From Plasmodium malariae (Eukaryota > Apicomplexa > Aconoidasida > Haemosporida > Plasmodiidae): a stretch of DNA of 64,000 nucleotides. Below, piece after piece: positions 12,248 to 23,169 of this stretch. A program made the position numbers and the translations under genes. Position 1 is the stretch's first letter; every line of letters starts with the position of its first letter. The notes under the pieces are model-generated. The model searched no databases and was not told the DNA's origin. It saw only the letters and a list, made by a program, of their open reading frames with translations. The DNA lies in contig NC_041779.1 in NCBI RefSeq assembly GCF_900090045.1, positions 1,513,001-1,577,000 of the forward strand, given 5' to 3'.

Positions 12248-12360
12248 TTGAGTTATTGTGGAGTTATTTTTGAGTTATTGTGGAGTTATTTTTGAGTTAT
12301 TGTGGAGTTATTTTTGAGTTATTGTGGAGTTATTTTTGAGTTATTGTGGAGTTATTTTTG
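12248..12360. repeat. 22-bp tandem repeat, about 5 units
   Basis: Unit GAGTTATTGTGGAGTTATTT-type (22 bp) repeated directly just after the reductase stop codon, probably in its 3' untranslated region. It ends in a T run. Confidence 0.85.
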
Positions 12361-12499
12361 ATGTTTTTTTTTTTTTTTTTTTTTATCTCTCCCTTTTATG
12401 GCTATATGTTCGCACAGTACTTAACATTTTTAGATACATATATTAGTATATTCTGTTTTTCTCATATTTTGCATTTCTCCTGTTTTTTAATTAAAAAAG

Positions 12500-12841
12500 A
12501 TATAACAAAAAAAAAAAAAAAATACGAATATGTATTATTTGTCAATTTTTAATGATCAACCATACACCCTAACACTTACGCGAACTTCCCTTATTTTTCT
12601 TCTTACATGTGTGTTTTCATTAACTTTAAAGTCAACAACAATTATGAGATTTAAAAAGTTACATGAGTTCGTATGTACTATGCCCAAGCGCACTTGCCTA
12701 TATTGGGGTGTCCCACATATGTTCATGTGTGTGTATACATATGTATATACACATGTTCGCTTGCATATATGTACACAAATGCGTGTATGTGTTTATGAAA
12801 AAAATATTGGCTTAGAACGCACACTTAGGAGGTTCTTTTAA
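12500..12841. other. Less AT-rich segment, possibly coding on one strand
   Basis: A forward frame (ATG 12530) and a reverse frame (roughly 12750 to 12555) are both open and both read as non-repetitive protein with mixed residues. The reverse frame contains a plausible donor (GTAAGA) and the forward one a hydrophobic stretch. They cannot both be real, and no family is recognised. Confidence 0.25.
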
Positions 12842-12879
12842 AGTTAAAAAGTGCAGTTTTGGCTTCTTTTATTTTTCAT

Positions 12880-13115
12880 TTTGCTCGTTCGATTTGCTCT
12901 TTCGTTTTGCTCTTTCGATTTGCTCTTTCGTTTTGCTCTTTCGTTTTGCTCCTTCGTTTTGCTCTTTCGTTTTGCTCCTTCGTTTTGCTCTTTCGTTTTG
13001 CTCTTTCGTTTTGCTCTTTCGTTTTGCTCCTTCGTTTTGCTCTTTCGTTTTGCTCCTTCGTTTTGCTCTTTCGTTTTGCTCCTTCGTTATACTCTTTTAT
13101 TATGCTCTTTCGTTA
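12880..13115. repeat. 13-bp tandem repeat array, about 17-18 units
   Basis: Unit CGTTTTGCTCTTT with a CTCC variant, running as a near-continuous array. As 13 is not a multiple of three, all three forward frames read the same cycling FALSFCSFVLLFR peptide. These open frames are therefore an artefact of the repeat rather than genes. Confidence 0.9.
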
Positions 13116-13463
13116 CGCTCTTTCATTTTGCCCCTTGGCTTTGCTGCTTAATTTTTTTTTTTTTTTTTTCTTAATATATATACGTACATAAATTTATATA
13201 TACGCCTTTCCTTACAGCAGTTAACACATTACCCGTTTTAACTATATTTAAAAAAATTTTTTTATAAATTTTATATACATTTAATTAAGCATTTCTGTGT
13301 ACAACACTATGCTTTAAATTTTGCTTGTATGTATACTTTTTAATAACACACTTAGTTTCGTGCCTTTCGGTATATTGGCCATCGACAATTTTACATATAT
13401 ATAGTAATGTATCCCAGTTTCAACCCTTCGAACGTTTATTTTGTTGACAATTTTTGTTCATTC

Positions 13464-13545
13464 CGCTTGTTCGCTTGTTCGCTTGTTCGCTTGTTCGCTT
13501 GTTCGCTTGTTCGCTTGTTCGCTCGTTCGCTCGTTCGCACGTTTT
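13464..13545. repeat. 8-bp tandem repeat (GCTTGTTC / GCTCGTTC)
   Basis: About ten direct units shortly upstream of the p24-type gene. Forward frames here read FACSLVRL-type cycling peptides and are not genes. Confidence 0.85.
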
Positions 13546-13718
13546 TTCGATTGTTCTTTTGCGCATACTTTCAGCCGTTCATGCATTTTTGACAATTTTC
13601 CCAATTTTTTTTTAATTTTAATTTTCTTTTTTATTTACGTTATACTCATTTATTTTACATTTTTTGCGTGTGCTTTGTGTCATTTTTGAATGCAAAGAAA
13701 CTTGAGATACGATCCAGA

Positions 13719-15014
13719 ATGAATGTAAAGGAACAAAGCGGGAAAAAACGGAATATCTACAGATTTAAAAGAAAGAGAACTCTTGTGAGGCCAATTTTTG
13801 TAGTATTCTTGTTGATTTTTTTACACACAGTAGTGGATTATGTGTTATCAAATAAAAACACAGGGAGGGATAAAAAGAAGAATGCAGATGGTAAGAAAGG
13901 AATGAATAAAAAAAACAAATCCGCTTCGTCAGGCGGATCGCACAGTGATACTAGCCGCATTGATAAAAGGCACAGCGATAACGAGTACAGTGATAGCAAG
14001 TACAGTGATAGCAAGCACAGTGATAGCAAGCACAGTGATAGCAAGCACAGTGATGATGATAATAGTGGCAAGAGTGGGAAGACAGGAAGTAAGAAATATA
14101 AAAATAAAAAGAAAAGATCAAAGGACAATAAAAAAATAAGTGTAGATGACCATTTTGGACAAGTAAATGAGGAGGACACAAATAATAATATTGGTTCTGA
14201 AGAAGACCACTTTATGGAAGACTTTAGTAAATTTGAAAAGAATTTTCATCAAGATTTACAAGACGAGGATGGTAGTCTTGATTATATGGAGGATGAAAGT
14301 GAATATGGAGAAAATGAACATGAAATTCCGGATAATCCAAATATTGATGAAAATTCAAATGATATGAAACCAAATGCTAATGATTACCAGTATCATGAGA
14401 ATGATGATATAATTGAACCTGATGATGAATTAACAAATATGTGGAATAAAAATATGCAGAATTTTGAACCATCTACTTTATTAACATTTGAAATACCGGG
14501 TAATTCTGAAGATTTTTTATTTGAAGAAATTTTAAAACCTAACACATATTTTAGAGGTGTTTTTTATTCAAATAATGAATCTGAAGATAATAAAATTGAA
14601 TTTTTAATTTCGGACCCAGATTCCGAAATAATTTTTAGAAAGGAAGCTAGTGAAGGTATATTTTATTTTTATACTGTAAAAACAGGTGTATACACTATAA
14701 CCTTAAGAAATAATAAATGGGTAGGAAAGAAGTTAACAACTGTTGCTTTAGGATTAGGGGAAAATCCTTCATTGAAATCGGATGATATTAAAAGTTTTAC
14801 GAACTATATAGATAAGATTCTTTCGGAAACAAGGAAATTGAAAAATGAAATAAAATATTTATCATCAAAACATATGTCACATATGCATAAAATGAAAAAA
14901 ATTACAAACAAGGCTTTCCTATATTGTTTTATCAAATTATTTGTACTCATTTTCTTGTCCTTATTCACCATATATTATATTAAAAACTTGGTCATGAACA
15001 AACGAGTTCTTTGA
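13719..15014 (+). CDS. p24/emp24 family (GOLD-domain) transmembrane cargo receptor with long N-terminal insert
   Basis: 431 residues from the ATG at 13719; the frame is open a little further up but only from a non-ATG codon. Residues about 25-43 are a hydrophobic signal/anchor segment. About 44-250 is charged low complexity, including SDSKH units from 15-bp repeats at 13985-14055. About 253-330 is a GOLD domain (LTFEIPG, EEILKP, ISDPDSE, EGIFYF, GVYTITLRNN). A helical segment follows, then a transmembrane helix (about 398-421) and a very short tail ending NKRVL. Family role: cargo selection and vesicle formation between ER and Golgi. The two cysteines that usually form a disulfide in p24 GOLD domains are not seen at their expected places (EDFLFEE, YTITLRNN). 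Ordinary p24 proteins are about 200-230 residues, so the length here is unusual. Confidence 0.85.
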   Translation: MNVKEQSGKKRNIYRFKRKRTLVRPIFVVFLLIFLHTVVDYVLSNKNTGRDKKKNADGKKGMNKKNKSASSGGSHSDTSRIDKRHSDNEYSDSKYSDSKHSDSKHSDSKHSDDDNSGKSGKTGSKKYKNKKKRSKDNKKISVDDHFGQVNEEDTNNNIGSEEDHFMEDFSKFEKNFHQDLQDEDGSLDYMEDESEYGENEHEIPDNPNIDENSNDMKPNANDYQYHENDDIIEPDDELTNMWNKNMQNFEPSTLLTFEIPGNSEDFLFEEILKPNTYFRGVFYSNNESEDNKIEFLISDPDSEIIFRKEASEGIFYFYTVKTGVYTITLRNNKWVGKKLTTVALGLGENPSLKSDDIKSFTNYIDKILSETRKLKNEIKYLSSKHMSHMHKMKKITNKAFLYCFIKLFVLIFLSLFTIYYIKNLVMNKRVL

Positions 15015-15448
15015 GACTGATACGTTGCAAGGATTGAGGAGAAATGATGCAATAAATATAATGTGCTAGCTAAACGGACGGATATACTGAATAGGTTCAA
15101 ACGAATGAACGTTTTATGGGCAACAAGGTGCATAATTATCGCGTACTACTTACCACGCACTACTTATCTCTTACCACTTATATTTTACGACCTATATTTT
15201 TCGACTTACATTGTACCACTTAATTTTTACCACTTATCATTATTTTTTTTTTTAAGTGTTAAAATTTTTTTTTTGCCATTTTAAAAGCTATTTAGGTCAA
15301 GCACAAGCAAACAGGCATTTGTGTGTGCAGCGGTAATACACGAGCATACGTGATAATAAAATGCAACAGTGCAATGAGTAATAATACCATATATATTTTA
15401 TAATGAATTTGTAATGCATTGTAATGCATTGTAATGCAGTTTTTGACT

Positions 15449-16129
15449 TCATCTTTTTTCCTTCATGTTTTTCATTTCATCTTTTTTACTTGCTTTTATT
15501 ATTATTAAAAAACGTCTCTTTCCTACAATATTTGTATACCCAATTTTTAGTATACAGCTCATATCAATAAAGAAAAACTTTTTAACAAGAGAACTGAAAA
15601 ATTTCCTTAAATTTTTATTGTTATGTGTTATGAAGAAAAAGCATTCAGAAAAATTATTATATGTATGTTTTGTTTTTTCCTTGAATGGGGTACATATATA
15701 TATATATATATATTCTATTATGATTTGAAAAGAAAAAAAAAAAAAAATACTTAAAATATTTACTTTTTTAGACAAGTTTACGCTAATAAGTGGAAGTTTC
15801 TTTGGGCAATTTTGAGCATATCTCATTTTTTACGCTGTCATAATTTTTCCAAATTTACCTTACTTGGTCATAATTTTTTTTTGAATTACTTAAATACGTA
15901 CATATATGAATATATACATATATGCAATTTTTTTTTTCCAGAACAGCCTTTTTCATATTGGGCACTTCTCATTTTAAATACTTTTAAGATTTGAACAGTT
16001 TATGAAACTTAGAACAAAATCTAAATTTTTCTCAGACTGTATTTTTTTCTCATTAATTAATTGTGTCTTCAAGTGTAAGCAGTTCATGATAGGAAAGGCC
16101 CATGTTACCTCATTGGGCAGCATGTACAT
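15449..16129 (-). CDS. Candidate small spliced gene, unrecognised
   Basis: Reverse-strand pieces look coding. A first exon could start at ATG 16129 (or 16123) and read MYMLPNEVTWAFPIMNC with mixed, non-repetitive residues until a stop at 15974, with a GT donor just before it. A second reverse frame from 15826 ends at a stop at 15449. It holds a short exon (MRYAQNCPKKLPLISVN), then a TA-repeat that reads as intron, then a last exon of about 75 codons (NNFSECFFFITHN ... KDEMKNMKEKR). I could not make the phases of the 15974 and 15826 parts agree, so they may be two genes or there may be an indel. No family recognised. An opposing forward reading is weaker. Confidence 0.35.
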
Positions 16130-16135
16130 AAACGT

Positions 16136-16166
<31 letters not shown>

Positions 16167-16810
16167 CATGCAGTGTACGAATTCGCGTGTTGTGCAATAG
16201 TTAAAAAGGGACGATAACTTTGTAGCTGTTTTTACAACAATCCAATTTAGCTGTTAAGCTGAAATTACTGCTTTTATTAAAGATCCTGTGGACTAAAATG
16301 GGAGATATATATACATTCATACATGTGTACTTCAGCTCGTACATTTTTTACTGTTACACTTTTAACTACTACATTTTTATTTTTTCTTTAATGAATAAAC
16401 ATTTAAAATATGCTAGTTTATAAGAGAACAATTTTTGATACATGTATAAAACTATATCATTTTTATTAAAAAAAATTTAATACATTAAAATATAATAAGC
16501 AATGCTTACAAGTATATCATGTTGTTAAATTTTTCTCACTTTTGCTTCTTGTACTTCTGTATATACACACACATGTAGCAGTACGTACATACACACATAT
16601 GTAGAAGTACGTACATACACACACAATGCACTAACAAAATGCAGCGCTAGTTGAAACACCAGTTCGAATAAAAAGAAAAAGAGGGTGAAGTTGTTACAGC
16701 ATTACTATTACAAGGCTGTTAATATATATAAATGTGCACAAGTAAAATACATATAAATTAAAAACATAACAACAAAATTTATTAAAGATTATTTTAACGT
16801 AGTTTGAAAA
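16130..16810. other. Intergenic region with TA microsatellite and ACACAC/ACGTAC repeats
   Basis: A TA run lies at about 16139-16166 and a GTACATACACACA-type duplication at 16560-16625. No supported gene. Confidence 0.5.
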
Positions 16811-17113
16811 ATGAAAATTAAAAAAAGCAAATTAAGGTTAGCAAAAATTTTGAAAAAAAATATTAAAATGGAAAGAGAGATAAATAAAATAAAACATACA
16901 GGTGTTAATAAATCAACATATCTATACATCCTCACATCCTTAAAGGGAATGGTTAAGGATACAAATATGATGGAAACATGTCAGTGGTATGTACATTTAG
17001 CATTAAAAACTTCTCGTACAATATATTGCGTATACAAATTTGGATACATACACAATTGTGATAATGTGCAATATTCCTCATTCAAAAAATGCATTTTCGA
17101 TAGTAACAACTAA
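16811..17113 (+). CDS. Small basic open frame, unrecognised
   Basis: 100 codons from an ATG, beginning MKIKKSKLRLAKILKKN, very basic for the first 30 residues, then mixed with several Cys and Tyr. Possible splice sites lie inside (GTGTTAAT after codon 30; AG before GGAATGG), so the true product may be shorter. The start loosely resembles ribosomal protein L39 but lacks its NRPxPxW core. Function unknown. Confidence 0.4.
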   Translation: MKIKKSKLRLAKILKKNIKMEREINKIKHTGVNKSTYLYILTSLKGMVKDTNMMETCQWYVHLALKTSRTIYCVYKFGYIHNCDNVQYSSFKKCIFDSNN

Positions 17114-17204
17114 TGTACGAGAGAAAAAAAAAAAAGAATAATAAAACAATAATAAAATAAACAATAAACGAGTAATAAACAAATAATGGACAAATAATAA
17201 ACAA

Positions 17205-17352
17205 AAAATACAAACAAAAAAAATTGACAAATAATATAAACAAAAAATAAACAAAAAATAAACAAAAAATGTACAAAAAATAAACAAAAAATGTACAAAA
17301 AATAAACAAAAAATAAACAAAAAATGTACAAAAAATATACAAAAAATAAAAA
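17205..17352. repeat. A-rich tandem repeat (AAAAAATAAAC / AAAAAATGTAC, about 11-12 bp)
   Basis: Direct array in the 3' flank of the giant reverse-strand gene. Reverse frames read FVYFLFIFC-type cycles and are repeat artefacts. Confidence 0.85.
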
Positions 17353-17962
17353 CATTTTCACAAAAAAAAGAAAAATACAGCATTCACATTAACAACTCAG
17401 TCACATACATATGTGATTGCATAAAATTGTTATTTAATGGTCCTCTTGTAATTTAATTTTAATTTTGCTTTTCGAGGCAAAAATAAAAAAGCAATCACAC
17501 GAAATTTAAAGAAAAAAGCGAATTTAAAATTTTTTAGAAAAGTTCCATTCTTCTGTATTACGCGTGAATATAGTATGATACGTGCATTACATATATATAT
17601 ATATATATATATATTATCGTTTTGCGTTTCTATTTTTTCACTTTCATTTTAAAATTAATCAAAAATTAATATTTCTCCTTACGATAATACACTTATTTAC
17701 TTTTCCCTTAGCTTTACAAAAAGGATAAGATATGTGAAATGTCGTTAATTTTCCAAATATAAAACAAACAGAGGGTTGATAATTATACATGTGGATAGGA
17801 ATAATATTTTTTTCATTAATATGTAGTAATTCATTTTACAGCAAATAAAAATATTGTTTTTAAGGACTAACTCTTTTTGGTATTTCTCATTTTTTGTTTT
17901 TCAATTTTTCACTTTTCAATTTGTCACTTTTCAGGCATTTTTTGTTATTTTATTTTATTTTA

Positions 17963-20900
17963 TTATTTTATTATTTTATTTTTTTTTTTTTTTGAAGCTC
18001 TACTCTTATCACTCCTTTTTGAAATTCTATTAATGTCGGATAAATCATGTTTACTTGAAAATTTACTTGAAACGTCAGCATCGATAATGCCCCTATTTTT
18101 TCTGTACAACAAGGAACATAGAAATGTGCTTATTTCGTTTGCTACATTTGAATATATGTGAGATAACTTGATATGATTTGTCTTTATATTAAACATTCCT
18201 TTCTTGCAGCAAAAATTACAAATGCTTACAGGTTGTTGAAGGGGTGTATTCGTAACGTTATATATATTTTTTGCATTTTTGTAATAATATGGGCTATTTC
18301 TCACAATCCTTACTAACTCTTTATATCTCATTACTTCACTCCGCGTGATTAATCTTAAGCAGTATAAATCGTCCTTCTGCAGGTTTTCTACTTTGGTACG
18401 CCTTTCGTCATTTTGCTTATTTTCTTTATGCTGCTGCTCCTCTATTCCATTATCTTTCCTGTCAACCATATTACTAATGTTCTCCTTTTTTGACGTTTCT
18501 TTTTTCTTTTCCTCGTTAAATATTTCCCCTATAGCTCTTTCCTTGTAATTTATTTTTTCAAAAATTGTATTTTTTAAGCTGCCATGAATATCATTGCTAG
18601 TTACATAAACCGTCTTTACATTAACCCTAGTGACAAAATTGCACGGATTAATTAGGAACTCGTTTTCTTCCAATTGGTTAACTTGTTCTGATAAGGTATA
18701 GTGATTCTTCTTGAAAATGGTACTGCTGCATTTGCTTTTTTCTAATAAAATACCTACATAATCATTTTTAGAGTTATAAATAAAATTGCTATATTTTTGT
18801 TTTAATTTCTGTTTTTTAAAATTCCATGGTTTTATTTTATTTTTTAAAGCACATGTTACTGATATGTCCTTTTCTCTATTTATCGCTATTTCTTTTTCTA
18901 CTAGATGAACATTATTTGGATCGTATTTTCTTTCTGAAATAGGTAAGTCATTCTCTATATCTTTATGAATGCACATGGAAGGGTCATCACTTAACGGCTT
19001 CAAATATCTGCCATATGTTTTTTTCTCATCCGATGTGCTTTCCTCCGATAGTATGTAATCAATGTTCGACGTGAAGGCTGATGATGGACCCTGCGATTGG
19101 TATTTACTTGAACCGCTAAATGAGCCGCTAACGAAACTGCTAACCGAACCGCTAGTCGCCCTTCGGTCAGCATTGCTAATATTTTTCCAGCAGGACTCTG
19201 GATGTTCGTTATGGTTAAGCATACCCTGGCGTTTTTTGCCATTCATCATTGTGTTAAAACTTTTCTCTTCATTTTCTTCATATAACTCCTTACTGTGATC
19301 CGTGCCATTTTGCTCCTTATTTAGTACTTTTTTTTCCTTTATATCCCCTTCTTCTGTTCCCTTTCTATCCTCCTCTTCAGCTCTCTTTTTGATCTTTTTG
19401 TTAGAAACGAAAAGGACATCCATTGCCCGAGCATGTATAACGGTCCTTATATCCCTCCTGCACAAAAAATTTTCTTTCCAAAACTTCTCTTTATCAATAC
19501 AGATGTTCACAAATTTTGCAAATATGAGTTTTCCTTCTATTAAAACTAGTCCAAAGCTGTTCATAAGGTTGTCCTGGGCGTCATGTTCTCCGGTGCGTCC
19601 TTCACTACGGCTGTTGTTACTTCCACTTCTACTTCCACTTCTACTTCTACTTCTACTTCTACTTCCACTTCTACTTCTACTTCTACTTCCACTTCTACTT
19701 CTACTTCTACTTCTACTTCTACTTCTACTTCCACTTCTACTTCTACTTCCACTTCTACTTCTACTTCCACTTCCACTTCTACTTCTACTTCCACTTCTAC
19801 TTCTACTTCTACGTCCACTTCCACTCCCACTTCCATTACAATCCTTGTCACACTCCTCGTTCGTTCCACCACATCTATTCCTCTCTTTAGCACTTTTCCC
19901 CGCGTTACCATCCTTGTTTCGGTCAGACATGAAACAGTATTGACTCCTGTTTTCATTTCTCTCTACCTGTTTATAACTTTTACAACTGTCGTTATGTATG
20001 CAATATGCATGAACTTTTTCTATGGGGTCTAAACGAAACGGAAGACTGTATATTTCTCCTCTAGTTTTTTCAAACAGAACAGAGATACAATAATTTAAAT
20101 TCTGTACTGTGCATTCTAGGATTTGTCCCATATTTTTAAAAAATATCTTTAGGCTTTTTTGTTTCTTCAATTTTACTACTGCCAGGTTTTGTTCTGAACA
20201 GGGGTCATTTAAGGCATTCAGTCCGGTTCCCTCATTTGTTACGTTTATTATGTCCATTGCATTCATTGAGTTGGCGAAATTTGTTTGAATCGTATAACCA
20301 TTTTGACTACATAGATGGGGGGTCCTACTGCTCTTTTCCAAATTAATCCTTTTTTTGTTACTTCCATTATTTCGAGTCTTACATCCGGACAACAGGTTCG
20401 GTTTTAGTTCGATCCACCCTTTCTTTTCAAAGAATTTGTAATTTTCCTTATAATTTAAAAAATAATTTTTAAATAATATGAACAGATGCATATGATGAAT
20501 ATAGTAGTTGATAAAAAAACTAGCTCTTTTTAATTCGTATAGATATATTAACCACGTGGCACTGCTCACTTTACTGGCCAAGTCTATATACGTTTCATAC
20601 CTTCTTTCGAAACAATTTATATTTCTAGAATGTGTGAAATTTCGATTATTTATCAGGTTACTGTTACATGAATAGTCGAACTCCCGCTTATGCGTCTGGG
20701 CGATTATTCTATCTTTGCTGTTATTACTACTACAATTGTAGTTTTCACTCCTGTTGAAATTGTCAGTTTTATTAATGTTATTATGGTTGCTACTGCTGAT
20801 GTTATTATGGCTGCTACTGCTGATGTTATTATGGCTGCTACTGCTGATGTTATTATGGCTGCTACTGCTGATGTTATTATGGTTGCTACTGCTGATGTTA

Positions 20901-23134
20901 TTATGGTTGCTACTGCTGATGTTATTATGGCTGCTACTGCTGATGTTATTATGGCTGCTACTACTGATGTTATTATTACTGAGGAAGAAGCAATGCTGCA
21001 GATTTTTGTTTGCCAAACTTTTTTTTGGTATGTTTTTTGCTTGTCTTCCATTGTTCTCACTCTTGCTACCATTATCAGCAGATGACCTACAGCACACATC
21101 TCTTACTGTATGCATGTAACATTTGCTGCTACTGTTAGTGTTTTGGTTATCATTATTATTAACATTATGCACAGAGGTGTTTACATCCGATACAGTTGTG
21201 CCAATAGCCGAAGGAGCAGTGGTGTTCTTATCCAAATTTTGTTCCTTTCTTACATTCGAGGGGCACTCACTAATTGGAAGATTATCATTTCTACTTAATA
21301 ACACTTGTCTATGTATCTTGAGCGGATTGTTTTTCTCTTCATTATTTTTCTCTTCATTATTTTTCTCATCATCATATGTTTCATCATCATATGTTTCATT
21401 ATCATATGTTTCATTATCATTTTTAAAATTGATAAATTTGTTATAATTTTTTAAATATTCATGATTACAATTTAAGTGGTTCATATGGCCATTAAGGAAT
21501 TTATTATTACAAGAATGGTTAGTAGACATATGAATGAAGTTTGACGAGGCATGTTCTGAATGGTTATAGTTATACACATTATCCTTCTTCACATTTTTAC
21601 AATATACATTTGGATTATTCATTTTATACACATTTGCATGGTTGTTATTTATAGATGCATTTACATCATTTTTATTAGCTTTTGTACTATTACGTGTCTC
21701 TTTAATATTATTCTTGTTGCACATACTGTTGTTGTTATTTCTTTCAGTGGATACACTAGCCAAATATTTTTCCGAAATGACCATATCATCCTGTGCGCTC
21801 CTTTTGTTTGTATTATCACAATGGGTACATTTATCATTTATCTGATCACTTGTTATTTCATCTGTTTTGATATCTTTCATATGTCCGGATTCAATATCAC
21901 ACATTTTATGCATTTTACGCATTTCTCCAAATTCACTACCACAATATTTGTCATTCTCAGTCTCATCACTAGTGCCTTGCTCGTTCATTTCATGAGATGA
22001 ACTTAAGTTTGTTCCATTTATCTTATGTTCCGCTGTTTTTTTATTCCTCATACGAACGTTAAGAGTAGCTTTGTTCCTTTCTCCCTTATACTTGATGCTA
22101 TGATCACTTGGTTCTTTATTTCTAAAATTATGCGTAGAGTCCGAAATATACATTTTTTCATTTTGCATTTCTTTTATATCTTTTAAAATAATAAAATCAT
22201 CATCTGCACTAATACGCTTCGTACATTTCGTATCTACATATTTAATATAGCTTTTTTTTTTATAAAGGTCATCTCCGATTAATTTTTTCTTGTACATGTG
22301 AATATCATTTCGATTTAAAGAAGCCATGTTTTCACTACTACACTTGTTGTTCTTTTTTATGTTAAAATTTCGATCGGCATGTACAGCAAGTGAACTTGTA
22401 TCTTTAGTGGGGCAAAAAAATTTTTGGTAACTCGTCTTAGTTCTACTAATGTATGTATCATAATTGTAACTGTAAATAGGATCATAAAGAGTAAGGAGTT
22501 CATCCCATACCCCTCCATGACAAATGGAAGATAAAACTTTTTTATTTATTTCATTTGCATCCTTTTTATAGCATTTATCTTCATCAATTAAATTTATAGT
22601 TTTCATTAATTTTTTCCTGGAGTTTAATTCATTAAAAAAAATCATCAAAGAGTAGAATATAGGAGATATGTTCATCATATAATTTGCGTTTATACTTGTT
22701 GTGTCTTCACCAGTAAGGTAGTTACAATAACTCACTTGAATCTTTTTATTTTTATGCGGTTCATTTTTATTCGCCTCATTTGGAAGAACTGGGGTTCTGT
22801 AATCTTCTGTATCGGAAAATATGTTTACATCATTTTGGGGATTATAGTTCCTATTCTTTCGATTTAAAACGTTTGTGCTCCTCCCCTTTTTAAGGTTAAT
22901 AAGGTTTTGACACTTGGCCTCTATTATTTTACTGTTTTTATGCATTACATTTAATATGTTTATCTTGTTTTTCATTTTGCCATTAACTTTACTATTCATT
23001 TTGTCGTTTAATTTATCATACATTTTATCATTCGTTTTACTATCATTCGTTTTACTATCATTCGTTTTATTATCATTCGTTTTACTATCATTCGTTTTAT
23101 TATCATTCGTTTTACTATCATTCGTATTATTATT

Positions 23135-23169
<35 letters not shown>

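Noticed and set aside
12851..13191. Three overlapping frames of 85-110 codons reading CSFVLLFRFAL cycles
   Set aside because: Pure product of the 13-bp repeat, the same peptide in all frames, with no start context.
16811..17113. Identity as ribosomal protein L39
   Set aside because: The basic opening is similar, but the diagnostic NRPxPxW and RRxWRRTK segments are absent.
19302..20032. Forward and reverse frames rich in Leu-Leu-Pro, Ser-Thr or Val-Glu
   Set aside because: Shadows of the hexamer repeat that codes Arg-Ser in the giant gene.
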